Numbered from the stretch's first letter, positions 43,268 through 51,721 are shown. The stretch: DNA of 64,000 bases from Rubrolithibacter danxiaensis (GCF_047272945.1 NZ_JBKOPS010000010.1:1-64000); one strand, 5' to 3'. The notes: a model not told the origin generated them from the letters alone. Program-made: numbers and translations.

Positions 43268-43537
43268 TTACCAGCTTGCTTTCTTTACGCCGGGAATTTT
43301 TCCAGCTAAGGCCATGTCACGAAAAGTAACACGGGAAATTCCAAACTGACGCATATATCCGCGGGGGCGGCCAGTAATTTTATCACGGTTATGCTGACGA
43401 ACCGGAGAAGAGTTTTTTGGAAGTTTATCTAATCCAACCCAGTCTCCTGCGGCTTTTAAAGCAGCACGTTTTTCTGCATATTTGGCAACTAACCGTGCAC
43501 GTTTAACGTCACGTGCTTTTACACCTTCTTTAGCCAT
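43268..43537 (-). CDS. rpsN: 30S ribosomal protein S14, zinc-free form
   Basis: 89 residues from the ATG at 43537 (MAKEGVKARD), the conserved family start; an upstream in-frame start codon lies inside rplE and is not preferred. The longer C-minus type without CxxC pairs; PVRQHNRDKITGRPRGYMRQ and FGISRVTFRDMA are the rRNA-binding signature. Overlaps the rplE stop by 8 nt. Confidence 0.97.
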   Translation of the reverse strand: MAKEGVKARDVKRARLVAKYAEKRAALKAAGDWVGLDKLPKNSSPVRQHNRDKITGRPRGYMRQFGISRVTFRDMALAGKIPGVKKASW

Positions 43538-44099
43538 TAGTAGTAGTATTTTGATTTTTAAATGGTAAACCAAATTGTTTTAATAACTCCAACGCTTCTA
43601 CATCATTAGTTGCTGAAGTTACAAATGTTATATCCATACCCATTATCTTATTGATCTTATCAATATTGATTTCGGGGAAGATAATCTGTTCAGATATACC
43701 TAAAGTATAATTTCCGTGGCCATCAAATCCTTTATCGTTGATTCCTTTAAAATCGCGGATACGAGGCAATGCTACTGCAATTAAACGGTCAAGAAACTCA
43801 TACATCTGGTTATCACGTAAAGTTACACGAACACCGATCGGCATTCCTTTACGTAATTTGAAGTTTGAAATATCCTTTTTGGACTTTGATGAAACAGCCT
43901 GCTGACCTGTAATGGTGCTAAGCTCATTAATTGCATTTTCAATTTGCTTCTTGTCAGTTGTGGCAGAACCAACGCCCTGGTTAATCGCAATTTTTTGCAA
44001 TTTAGGAACCTGCATTACGCTTTTATACTGAAATTTCTCTTTCAGAGCGGTGCGGATCTCATCTTTATATTTTGATTTTAATCTTGGTACGTAAGTCAT
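43530..44099 (-). CDS. rplE: 50S ribosomal protein L5
   Basis: 189 residues; 5S rRNA binding and contact to P-site tRNA. YVPRLKSKYKDEIRTALKEK, KLQKIAINQGVG and LRKGMPIGVRVTLR are standard. Start overlaps the rplX stop as TAATG. Confidence 0.98.
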   Translation of the reverse strand: MTYVPRLKSKYKDEIRTALKEKFQYKSVMQVPKLQKIAINQGVGSATTDKKQIENAINELSTITGQQAVSSKSKKDISNFKLRKGMPIGVRVTLRDNQMYEFLDRLIAVALPRIRDFKGINDKGFDGHGNYTLGISEQIIFPEINIDKINKIMGMDITFVTSATNDVEALELLKQFGLPFKNQNTTTNG

Positions 44100-44440
44100 T
44101 ACTTAATTTCCTCCCCAGATTTTTTTGCTATACGAACTGATTTACCCTCAGCATTTTTCTTTTTACCTACACGGCTTGGTTTTCCTGATTTAGGGTCAAT
44201 AACCATCAGGTTAGAAATATGAATAGGAGCTTCTTGTTTTATTATACCGCCATTTGGATTTGCAGCACTCGGCTTAGTATGTTTAGATACCAAATTAGCA
44301 CCTTCCACTATTGCTCTGTTTTCTTTCAACAGTACTTCCGAAACTTTTCCCTGTTTCCCTTTTGAATCTCCGGCAATAACCTGTACCAGGTCTCCTTTGC
44401 GGATTTTCAATTTAGGTTGTGTATTACTTTTTCTTTCCAT
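44099..44440 (-). CDS. rplX: 50S ribosomal protein L24
   Basis: 113 residues with the KOW motif KGDLVQVIAGDSKGKQGKV and SNLMVIDPKSGKPSRVG. Initiates 50S assembly. Confidence 0.98.
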   Translation of the reverse strand: MERKSNTQPKLKIRKGDLVQVIAGDSKGKQGKVSEVLLKENRAIVEGANLVSKHTKPSAANPNGGIIKQEAPIHISNLMVIDPKSGKPSRVGKKKNAEGKSVRIAKKSGEEIK

Positions 44441-44441
44441 T

Positions 44442-44810
44442 TTACAAAACCTCCGGTGCTAATGATACAATTTTCATGAATTGTTTTTCACGCAGTTCTC
44501 TCGCTACCGGACCGAAAATACGTGTTCCACGCGGCTCGTCCTGGTTGTTAAGTAATACTGCGGCGTTATCGTCGAAACGGATGTAAGAACCGTCTTTACG
44601 TCTTACTTCTTTTTTGGTTCTAACAACCACTGCTTTAGAAACAGTTCCTTTTTTAACGTTACCTGATGGAAGCGCACTTTTTACGGTCACAACAATTTTG
44701 TCACCCAAAGAAGCATAACGCTTTCCGGTACCGCCTAAAACACGGATCACTAAAACTTCTTTAGCTCCGCTGTTGTCAGCAACATTCAGTCTTGATTCCT
44801 GTTGTACCAT
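44442..44810 (-). CDS. rplN: 50S ribosomal protein L14
   Basis: 122 residues: MVQQESRLNVADNSGAKE, GDKIVVTVKSALPSGNVKKG and GTRIFGPVARELRE. Forms an intersubunit bridge. Confidence 0.99.
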   Translation of the reverse strand: MVQQESRLNVADNSGAKEVLVIRVLGGTGKRYASLGDKIVVTVKSALPSGNVKKGTVSKAVVVRTKKEVRRKDGSYIRFDDNAAVLLNNQDEPRGTRIFGPVARELREKQFMKIVSLAPEVL

Positions 44811-44811
44811 G

Positions 44812-45066
44812 TTACTTAGCCCTTTCTAAAATTTCAACTAATCTCCAGTTCTTTGTCTTACTCAGAGGACGAGTTTCCATGATTAACACAGTATCACCAA
44901 TACCACATGTGTTAGCCTCGTCATGAGCCATAAATTTGGTAGTTTTCTTCACGAACTTACCATAAATCGGGTGCTTCACTTTCCGCTCAACAGCAACTAC
45001 GATAGATTTATCCATCTTGTTGCTAACCACCAACCCGATACGAGTTTTTCTTAATTTTCTTTCCAT
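44812..45066 (-). CDS. rpsQ: 30S ribosomal protein S17
   Basis: 84 residues, OB fold: RKTRIGLVVSNKMDKSIVVA and HPIYGKFVKKTTKFMAHDE. One nucleotide before rplN. Confidence 0.98.
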   Translation of the reverse strand: MERKLRKTRIGLVVSNKMDKSIVVAVERKVKHPIYGKFVKKTTKFMAHDEANTCGIGDTVLIMETRPLSKTKNWRLVEILERAK

Positions 45067-45079
45067 TTCGACTCTAAAG

Positions 45080-45307
45080 TTATTCAGTTTCAGAAGCGGA
45101 CTGAGTGTCGGCAGCTGTTACCGCCTTACGTTTAGTCAATTCTGTGTTTAAGCGAGCAATGTCTTTTCTGATCTTACCTATACGTGAAGGATTTTCAATT
45201 GCAGATACCGCGTGGGCAAACTTTAATTTTCTAAGGTTTGCTCTTTCTTCGCTGATCCTCGCAACGATCTCTTCGCTTGAAAGCTCTAAAATTTCTGAGT
45301 TTTTCAT
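45080..45307 (-). CDS. rpmC: 50S ribosomal protein L29
   Basis: 75 residues, two-helix protein (ELSSEEIVARISEERANLRK; IRKDIARLNTELTKRK) with a short acidic/serine-threonine tail. Located at the nascent peptide exit. An 86-nt spacer with an inverted repeat separates it from rplP. Confidence 0.97.
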   Translation of the reverse strand: MKNSEILELSSEEIVARISEERANLRKLKFAHAVSAIENPSRIGKIRKDIARLNTELTKRKAVTAADTQSASETE

Positions 45308-45320
45308 CTCTTTTATAATA

Positions 45321-45392
45321 TTATAAGTTGTAAGTTTTAAGTTGCAGGTTGTAAGTGTTGACTTATAACTTAGAACCTAATCTTATAACTTG
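45321..45392. repeat. Word-repeat inverted repeat in rplP/rpmC spacer
   Basis: Left half from 45321 is TTATAAGTTGTAAG/TTTTAAGTTG words; right half 45361-45392 has ACTTATAACTT and CTTATAACTTG. TTATAAGT (45321-45328) pairs perfectly with ACTTATAA (45361-45368). Same words as the rpsN/rpsH spacer. Confidence 0.6.
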
Positions 45393-45393
45393 T

Positions 45394-45816
45394 TTATGCT
45401 TCTACGTAATCTCTACGTATTACAAATTTAGTTTGAACTGGTAGTTTTTGAGCGGCTAAACGTAATGCCTCTTTAGCTACTTCTAAAGGCACACCTTCAG
45501 CTTCAAATATCATTCTTCCAGGACGCACAACTGCCACCCAATATTCAGGTGCACCTTTACCTTTACCCATACGTACCTCTGCAGGTTTTTTAGTAACCGG
45601 CTTGTCAGGGAAAATACGTATCCAAACCTGACCTTCACGTTTCATAAAACGGGTAACTGCAATACGTGCTGCTTCAATCTGACGGCTGGTTATCCAGGCT
45701 GGTTCTAATGATTTTATTCCAAAAGAACCGAATGCAAGCTCTGCCCCACGAGTGGCCAGACCTTTCATTTTGCCTTTTTGCATCTTTCTGAACTTCGTTC
45801 TCTTTGGCTGTAACAT
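45394..45816 (-). CDS. rplP: 50S ribosomal protein L16
   Basis: 140 residues: MLQPKRTKFRKMQKGKMKG, FGSFGIKSLEPAWITSRQIE and RMGKGKGAPEYWVAVVRPGR; near the A-site tRNA elbow. Confidence 0.99.
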   Translation of the reverse strand: MLQPKRTKFRKMQKGKMKGLATRGAELAFGSFGIKSLEPAWITSRQIEAARIAVTRFMKREGQVWIRIFPDKPVTKKPAEVRMGKGKGAPEYWVAVVRPGRMIFEAEGVPLEVAKEALRLAAQKLPVQTKFVIRRDYVEA

Positions 45817-45853
45817 GTTCTTATTTTTTTATCGAAACGACGTCTTTAATTAA

Positions 45854-46708
45854 TTATTTCTTTCCTCTGAAGCCACCCTGACCTCCGCCACGGTTTTGCC
45901 CGCCACGATTTTGTCCCTGACCTCCGCGATTCTGTCCGCCGCGATTATCTCCACCACGTCTGTCATTACCTCCGCGTCTGTCATTGCCACCGCCACGTCT
46001 TTCACCGCCACCAAATGAAGCAGCACCTTCTGCTCTTCCTCTTGTGTTTGAAGTTTGTCCGATGTTTGGAGAAAGATCACGTTTTCCGTAAACCTCACCT
46101 TTACAAATCCAAACTTTAACACCGATCTTACCGTAGGTTGTATGTGCTTCTGCCAATGCGTAATCAATATCCGCACGGAATGTATGCAATGGAATTCTTC
46201 CTTCCTTGTACTGTTCGGTACGTGCCATTTCTGCACCTCCCAAACGGCCGGAACACATTACTTTAATTCCTTCTGCACCCATACGCATAGTGGATGCGAT
46301 TGCAGTTTTCATTGCACGACGGAAAGAAATACGAGCTTCCAACTGTTTTGCAATACCTTCTGCCACCAGTTGTGCATCTAATTCCGGACGTTTTATCTCA
46401 AAGATGTTAATCTGAACATCTTTTTTAGTAAGCTTCTTTAACTCTTCTTTGATCTTGTCAACTTCCTGTCCACCTTTACCAATTACGATTCCAGGACGTG
46501 CTGTATGAATAGTTACGGTAATACGCTTTAACGTACGCTCAATAACTAACTTTGCAACGCCACCTTTTGAAATACGAACTGATAAGTATTTACGAATCTT
46601 TTCATCTTCAACTAATTTATCGGAGTAGTTGTTGCCACCGAACCAATTAGAATCCCAACCTTTGATGATTCCTAATCTGTTACCTATTGGATGTGCTTTT
46701 TGTCCCAT
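45854..46708 (-). CDS. rpsC: 30S ribosomal protein S3 with RGG/N-rich C-terminal extension
   Basis: 284 residues. Standard S3 to about residue 232: GQKAHPIGNRLGIIKGWDS, KH domain with ARPGIVIGKGGQEVDKIK, and C-domain with GRLGGAEMARTEQYKEG. The last about 50 residues are a low-complexity tail of RGG, DRRGGN and NRGGQ repeats ending in RGKK, longer than the usual S3 end. S3 lines the mRNA entry channel, so an RGG-type tail could touch incoming mRNA (inference). Confidence 0.98.
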   Translation of the reverse strand: MGQKAHPIGNRLGIIKGWDSNWFGGNNYSDKLVEDEKIRKYLSVRISKGGVAKLVIERTLKRITVTIHTARPGIVIGKGGQEVDKIKEELKKLTKKDVQINIFEIKRPELDAQLVAEGIAKQLEARISFRRAMKTAIASTMRMGAEGIKVMCSGRLGGAEMARTEQYKEGRIPLHTFRADIDYALAEAHTTYGKIGVKVWICKGEVYGKRDLSPNIGQTSNTRGRAEGAASFGGGERRGGGNDRRGGNDRRGGDNRGGQNRGGQGQNRGGQNRGGGQGGFRGKK

Positions 46709-46718
46709 TTCTACTCAA

Positions 46719-47078
46719 TTAGTTTTGTGTTTCAAGATTCTTGCTATCTACTACAAGGGTAACGTGGTTAGAACGTTTACGTATTCTGTATCCACGGCCT
46801 TGCGGTGCTGGTCTGAGTCTTTTTAACTGACGACCGCCGTCAACGAATACTGTTTTCACAAACAATCCGCTGTCTTCAGGGCGCTGACCTTCGTTTTTAG
46901 CTTCCCAATTTTTAATGGCCGACAATAATAGTTTCTCAACTCTCTGTGCAGCTTCTTTATTTGTATACTTTAAAATGTATAACGCTTTTTCTACACGCTC
47001 ACCGCGGATCAGGTCAACAACCAGTCTCATTTTACGAGGTGAGGTAGGGCAATTATTTAATTTTGCTACTGCTTCCAT
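46719..47078 (-). CDS. rplV: 50S ribosomal protein L22
   Basis: 119 residues: NNCPTSPRKMRLVVDLIRGE and the exit-tunnel hairpin region RPAPQGRGYRIRKRSNHVTL. Confidence 0.98.
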   Translation of the reverse strand: MEAVAKLNNCPTSPRKMRLVVDLIRGERVEKALYILKYTNKEAAQRVEKLLLSAIKNWEAKNEGQRPEDSGLFVKTVFVDGGRQLKRLRPAPQGRGYRIRKRSNHVTLVVDSKNLETQN

Positions 47079-47081
47079 TGC

Positions 47082-47348
47082 TTATTTTTTCTTTTCAGCG
47101 TGACCTCTAAATGTTCTGGTTGGAGCAAATTCTCCCAACTTGTGACCAACCATGTTTTCTGTTACATACACCGGGATAAACTTATTTCCGTTATGAACAG
47201 CAAATGTATGTCCAACAAAATCCGGTGATATCATTGATCTGCGAGACCATGTTTTAATCACTGATTTTTTGTTGCTTTCATTCTGAGAAAGTACTTTACC
47301 TTCTAAGTTATGATCTATATAAGGGCCTTTTTTAACCGAACGAGCCAT
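47082..47348 (-). CDS. rpsS: 30S ribosomal protein S19
   Basis: 88 residues: MARSVKKGPYIDHNLEGKV, SRRSMISPDFVGHTFAVHNG and GHKLGEFAPTRTFRGH. The start overlaps the rplB stop as TAATG. Confidence 0.98.
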   Translation of the reverse strand: MARSVKKGPYIDHNLEGKVLSQNESNKKSVIKTWSRRSMISPDFVGHTFAVHNGNKFIPVYVTENMVGHKLGEFAPTRTFRGHAEKKK

Positions 47349-48172
47349 TATTTTTTCCTCCCTTCAATTATATAACGATTTGAGGTTTTCTTTTTATTAC
47401 GGGTTTTGTAGCCTTTTGCTAATACACCGGTTCTTGAGCGAGGGTGACCTCCTGATGCTCTACCTTCACCACCTCCCATAGGGTGATCTACCGGATTCAT
47501 TGCAACCCCTCTTACTCTCGGACGACGTCCTAACCAGCGTTTTCTACCTGCTTTACCTAACACCTCGTTAGATTTTTCAGAGTTAGAAACAGTACCGATA
47601 GTAGCCATACAAGTTGCAAGGATCATACGGGTTTCACCTGAAGGCAATTTGATAATAGCATATTTACCATCCCTTGCAGAAAGCTGGGCATATGTACCTG
47701 CACTTCTTGCAATAGACGCACCCTGACCAGGATTCAATTCAATGTTATGAATGATTGAACCAAGAGGAATACTTTTTAATGGAAGCGCATTTCCTACTTC
47801 CGGAGCAACAGCCTCACCAGAAATAATTGTCTGGCCAACTTGTAAACCTTCCGGAGCGATGATGTAACGCTTCTCGCCATCTGCATAATTTACAAGGGCG
47901 ATACGTGCGGTACGGTTTGGATCGTACTCAATTGTGGCAACAGTTGCGGGGATATCTTTTTTATCGCGTTTAAAATCAATCAATCGGTATGACTTTTTAT
48001 GTCCCCCACCGAGATAACGCATAGTCATTTTACCGGTATTATTTCTACCACCTGACTTCTTGATTGCAACAACTAACGATTTTTCAGGAACGTTGGTTGT
48101 AACATCCGAATAGTCTCCGCCTACTCTGAAACGAGTACCTGGGGTAACCGGTTTAAATCTTCTAACTGCCAT
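47348..48172 (-). CDS. rplB: 50S ribosomal protein L2
   Basis: 274 residues: MAVRRFKPVTPGTRF, GGRNNTGKMTMRYLGGGHKK, and the peptidyl-transferase-proximal VRGVAMNPVDHPMGGGEGR. Confidence 0.99.
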   Translation of the reverse strand: MAVRRFKPVTPGTRFRVGGDYSDVTTNVPEKSLVVAIKKSGGRNNTGKMTMRYLGGGHKKSYRLIDFKRDKKDIPATVATIEYDPNRTARIALVNYADGEKRYIIAPEGLQVGQTIISGEAVAPEVGNALPLKSIPLGSIIHNIELNPGQGASIARSAGTYAQLSARDGKYAIIKLPSGETRMILATCMATIGTVSNSEKSNEVLGKAGRKRWLGRRPRVRGVAMNPVDHPMGGGEGRASGGHPRSRTGVLAKGYKTRNKKKTSNRYIIEGRKK

Positions 48173-48179
48173 GTTCTAA

Positions 48180-48470
48180 TTAAATATTGCTGTAAAAGTC
48201 AATAGTTTCACCATCTTTAAGCGTTACAATAGCCTTTTTAAATTTGGCTGCCTTACCGGTAACTGTACCGGCTTTAGTGTAACGGCTTTTTGTTTTTCCA
48301 GATACCACGATGGTGTTAATCGCTTCAACGTTTACACCATACATTTGCTCAATTGCCGTCTTGATCTGCAATTTGTTGGCTCTGTGATCTACTTTAAATG
48401 CATACCTATTTAACTTCTCAGTTAAAATCGATGCCTTTTCTGTTAAAATAGGTTTCTTTAAAATTTCCAT
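48180..48470 (-). CDS. rplW: 50S ribosomal protein L23
   Basis: 96 residues: LKKPILTEKASILTEKLNRY and VDHRANKLQIKTAIEQMYGV; docking site for trigger factor and SRP at the exit tunnel. Confidence 0.98.
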   Translation of the reverse strand: MEILKKPILTEKASILTEKLNRYAFKVDHRANKLQIKTAIEQMYGVNVEAINTIVVSGKTKSRYTKAGTVTGKAAKFKKAIVTLKDGETIDFYSNI

Positions 48471-48471
48471 A

Positions 48472-49101
48472 TTACTTGGCCAGTGCCTCCTCCAATGTTT
48501 TAACAGAACCTGTAGTTAACAAAAGTTTGCCTGCGTTCAATACATCATACGTATTTAACTGATCAGCAGTGATTACTTTTGCTTTCTTTAAATTTCTGCT
48601 TGATAAATACACGTTGTTACTAGCAGCTGGTAAAACCAAAAGCGTTTTTTCAGTAGCAACATTCAGATCTGTTACTAATTTTATATAGTTTTTAGTTTTT
48701 ACAGTATCAAATGTAAAATCTTCAAGAACTACGATATTATTATCTTTCGCTTTATATGATAAGGCTGATTTACGAGCCAGTTGCTTTAATTTCTTATTCA
48801 ACTTAAAGCTGTAATCACGCGGCTGAGGGCCAAATACACGACCGCCACCATTAAATAACGGCGATTTGATATTACCTGCACGTGCACCGCCTGTTCCTTT
48901 TTGTTTATGTAATTTACGGGTTGACCCGGCAATTTCATTACGTTGCTTAGATTTATGAGTACCCTGACGCTGATTTGCAAGGTATTGTTTCACATCTAAG
49001 TAAATTGCATGATCGTTAGGCTCTACACCGAAAACCGCTTCAGGAAGTTGCACCTTGGCACCTGTTTCTTTACCTGAAATATTTACTACCTTAACTTCCA
49101 T
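48472..49101 (-). CDS. rplD: 50S ribosomal protein L4
   Basis: 209 residues: the extended exit-tunnel loop KQKGTGGARAGNIKSPLF and GGGRVFGPQPRDYSFKLNKK. In enterobacteria L4 represses the S10 operon; whether that applies here is unknown. Confidence 0.98.
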   Translation of the reverse strand: MEVKVVNISGKETGAKVQLPEAVFGVEPNDHAIYLDVKQYLANQRQGTHKSKQRNEIAGSTRKLHKQKGTGGARAGNIKSPLFNGGGRVFGPQPRDYSFKLNKKLKQLARKSALSYKAKDNNIVVLEDFTFDTVKTKNYIKLVTDLNVATEKTLLVLPAASNNVYLSSRNLKKAKVITADQLNTYDVLNAGKLLLTTGSVKTLEEALAK

Positions 49102-49102
49102 C

Positions 49103-49720
49103 TTATTTATCCACGATTACATAAGAACCTTTAGCTCCGGGAACAGAACCACTAACTACTAATAAATTTTGTTCTGGATAAATTTTCAAAACCTGCAGGT
49201 TCTGAACTTTAACGCGGGCTCCGCCAGTACGGCCTGCCATACGCATTCCTTTAAACACGCGTGATGGCCAGGATGAAGCTCCCAATGAACCTGGTGCTCT
49301 TAACCTGTTGTGCTGACCGTGAGTTTGCATACCCACCCCGCCAAAACCATGACGCTTAACAACACCCTGAAAACCTTTACCTTTTGAAGTACCAACCACA
49401 TCTACGAAGTCGCCTTCAGCAAAAATTTCTACAGTTACAGTATCGCCCAAACTTTTTTCATCTTCAAACGTTTTAAACTCCACAAGCTTGCGCTTTGGAG
49501 TTGTGTTTGCTTTTGAAAAATGTCCTTTTAATGCTGCAGAGGTGTTTTTTTCCTTCTTTTCATCAAACGCTAACTGAACGGCATCATATCCGTCTTTGTC
49601 AGCAGTGCGAAGGTGCGTTACAACGCAAGGGCCAGCTTCGATAACCGTACACGGAATATTTCTTCCGTCGGCATCAAAAATGCTGGTCATTCCTACTTTT
49701 TTTCCAATAATTCCTGACAT
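49103..49720 (-). CDS. rplC: 50S ribosomal protein L3
   Basis: 205 residues: MSGIIGKKVGMTSIFDADGR and the central loop GFQGVVKRHGFGG with SWPSRVFKGMRMAGRTGG near the peptidyl transferase centre. First gene after the TyrA-like insertion, with its own perfect promoter about 75 nt upstream. Confidence 0.99.
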   Translation of the reverse strand: MSGIIGKKVGMTSIFDADGRNIPCTVIEAGPCVVTHLRTADKDGYDAVQLAFDEKKEKNTSAALKGHFSKANTTPKRKLVEFKTFEDEKSLGDTVTVEIFAEGDFVDVVGTSKGKGFQGVVKRHGFGGVGMQTHGQHNRLRAPGSLGASSWPSRVFKGMRMAGRTGGARVKVQNLQVLKIYPEQNLLVVSGSVPGAKGSYVIVDK

Positions 49721-49795
49721 TTTCTTTTAAATCTTTTTCGCCCATCGAAGCAGTAGGGCTTCGTTCAAGGCATAGTAAACCCCTCAAAGGGAGGG

Positions 49796-49826
49796 CAAAG
49801 ATAGAAAAGATTAATTAATTCTCAAA
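49796..49826 (-). promoter_or_regulatory. Perfect promoter of the rplC-led ribosomal operon
   Basis: Minus-strand TTTG (49823-49826), 19-nt spacer, TATCTTTG (49796-49803): an exact match to the Bacteroidota -33/-7 consensus. The leader of about 70 nt contains a small hairpin CGAAGC/GCTTCG (49746-49763). Confidence 0.8.
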
Positions 49827-49957
49827 TACTTAGGAAGTTATTTTTTAAAAAATATATACTTCCTGATAAGAAGATAGCAGTAGTAAACAGGGCGCATTTC
49901 AAACTCCTTCGTCAAGGATGGAATTCCTTTATTAAGGAAAAATTTTATTGTCTACGC

Positions 49958-51214
49958 TTACTTACTTAATTTCTGAATCAATCTGGAGCTTTGTTTTGCT
50001 CCTTCCTGTAATCTGTCGGCAAAAAAGTCCTGAACCTGATTAAAGTGAGTCAGGTAACCATTCATGTCGCCGTATTCGATGATAGAAGCCCATTCGCGAA
50101 CAGCAGAATGAAATTCAAGATCGTCGGCACGAATGCTTTTATTATATAAAGCAGTATGGATAGTTTCTTCCAGAAGGCCGTTATTTTTAAAAAGATACTC
50201 TGTTATTCCTAAACGCAACCGGAATGGCGGAGTCTGGCAAATTAAATTTTCGTAGGGATTTATCTTCAGCTGATGCCATGCATCAACCATTGCCAGCAAA
50301 CTTAAATGCGAGTTAGGGATCTGCGAGGCTATTTCTTCATTCATGTGAAAATCAGCCATAACAGTATCGTCTAACGTGATAAAATCCCTTTCACCATGAA
50401 AAACGAACTCACTCGCAGTCTTAATTCTATTCCTGAACTCTGCTTCCTTCTCACAAATCATTAGCTTAAAAAGCTCAGACTCCGATTTGGCATACTGCCT
50501 TACCTGCTTTTTGGCAAACGGATTGAGAATCGCCAGACCCGCATAAACATGCGCTTTATAACTGAAAATACGAAGAGTTGTAAGTATTTTTACGTTATCT
50601 ATTCCGGTTGAATACGCTCCGTGATCCCAGGGATAAACGCCGGCATTTTTCCAGGCTGTTCCCATGCTTTCGAAACCCATGTGGGTTACTGCCTGCGTGT
50701 CTGCCATTATTTGATCATGCAGCAGATAGGATTCAATTTCAATAATTTCAGATCCTAACGCCTTGTAAATCTCCAAAGCCTGATTATATATTTCCTTTTT
50801 AACCCGGTGAGGCACCACGACCAGTTTTTGCCCAGCGGTAGAAAAAGCCGGCCCGTGCAATGAATGGCAGGTACATATTGAAGTTGTTTCGGGCAGGTAT
50901 TTCTCAAAAGCATCTATTTCCGGATGCTTGACAGAAGTTTGACCACCTACAATTGCATTTGCTTTTACATAATCGGCGGTAGCCATAACCACCTCTTTAA
51001 TTTTAGCAGCTTCAACAGAATATAAAAGAAAATCCGCCTGGCGGGCTACACTTACAGAATCGGGAAGAATTTTAACGGTTGTATTTTCAAATTTTTTTAC
51101 GAGTTCTGGGTAACGTTCAGGTAAATCAGAACCATACACCTCATAACCCTGCTGTGCCCATTGCAAAGCACACAGTGAACCGATATCTCCTAATCCGATG
51201 ATTCCAATGATCAT
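49958..51214 (-). CDS. tyrA: Prephenate dehydrogenase, resembling the fungal TYR1 type
   Basis: Oxidative decarboxylation of prephenate to 4-hydroxyphenylpyruvate in tyrosine synthesis. 418 residues, longer than most bacterial TyrA. Rossmann glycine motif IGLGDIGS (6-13), IVGGQTSVKHPEIDAFEKYL (88-107), HSLHGP (117-122), ADTQAVTH (171-178), then a long helical dimerisation half with VYAGLAILNP and PNSHLSLLAMVDAW. From memory these blocks parallel yeast Tyr1 over its whole length; typical bacterial TyrA is shorter and much less similar. No chorismate mutase or ACT domain is seen. It lies between the rpsJ terminator and the rplC promoter, interrupting the usual rpsJ-rplC junction. The fold and activity are confident; the fungal-type assignment is from recollection. 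Confidence 0.85.
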   Translation of the reverse strand: MIIGIIGLGDIGSLCALQWAQQGYEVYGSDLPERYPELVKKFENTTVKILPDSVSVARQADFLLYSVEAAKIKEVVMATADYVKANAIVGGQTSVKHPEIDAFEKYLPETTSICTCHSLHGPAFSTAGQKLVVVPHRVKKEIYNQALEIYKALGSEIIEIESYLLHDQIMADTQAVTHMGFESMGTAWKNAGVYPWDHGAYSTGIDNVKILTTLRIFSYKAHVYAGLAILNPFAKKQVRQYAKSESELFKLMICEKEAEFRNRIKTASEFVFHGERDFITLDDTVMADFHMNEEIASQIPNSHLSLLAMVDAWHQLKINPYENLICQTPPFRLRLGITEYLFKNNGLLEETIHTALYNKSIRADDLEFHSAVREWASIIEYGDMNGYLTHFNQVQDFFADRLQEGAKQSSRLIQKLSK

Positions 51215-51295
51215 GCCGCTAAGATAATTACAAATAGTAGTTTAGGAAATAAAGTTATTTTGAATTAGCGATAATGACTATAGAAATACAGAAAC

Positions 51296-51326
51296 AAAAA
51301 AAACCGCTTTCAAATTACGAAAGCGG
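51296..51326 (-). terminator. Terminator after rpsJ
   Basis: Perfect 9-bp stem ACCGCTTTC/GAAAGCGGT (51302-51310 with 51318-51326), 7-nt loop, followed on the minus strand by a run of T. It lies 25 nt past the rpsJ stop and closes the rpsL-rpsG-fusA-rpsJ unit. Confidence 0.92.
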
Positions 51327-51351
51327 TCTCTACTTCTTAAATCGTATGTAA

Positions 51352-51657
51352 TTAAACCTTGATTTCTACTTCAACACCACTTGGAAGTTCAAGTTTCATC
51401 AACGCATCTACAGTTTTAGAGTTGGAGCTATAAATATCCAAAAGCCTTTTGTAAGCGCATAACTGAAACTGCTCACGAGCTTTTTTGTTAACGTGTGGTG
51501 AACGCAAAACAGTGAAAACTTTCTTTTCAGTTGGAAGCGGAATCGGACCACTTACCACGGCGCCTGTAGGCTTTACAGTTTTTACGATTTTTTCTGCTGA
51601 TTTATCAACCAGATTGTAATCGTACGACTTTAATTTAATTCTGATTCTTTGGCTCAT
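51352..51657 (-). CDS. rpsJ: 30S ribosomal protein S10
   Basis: 101 residues: RIRIKLKSYDYNLVDKSAEK and TVLRSPHVNKKAREQFQLC. In Bacteroidota rpsJ usually continues into rplC; here a terminator and a foreign gene follow. Confidence 0.99.
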   Translation of the reverse strand: MSQRIRIKLKSYDYNLVDKSAEKIVKTVKPTGAVVSGPIPLPTEKKVFTVLRSPHVNKKAREQFQLCAYKRLLDIYSSNSKTVDALMKLELPSGVEVEIKV

Positions 51658-51721
51658 TTTTGTTTTTGTTTTTTATTCCTGCAATAAGAGCTATTAATTA
51701 TTACAGGTGTTTATTTTAAAA

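Noticed and set aside
43538..43573. Upstream in-frame start for rpsN at 43573
   Set aside because: The conserved S14 N-terminus begins at MAKEGVKARD (43537); the extension lies inside rplE.
49781..49795. CCCTC/GAGGG hairpin as rplC leader structure
   Set aside because: It overlaps the expected transcription start next to the -7 box, so it would not be fully contained in the RNA.
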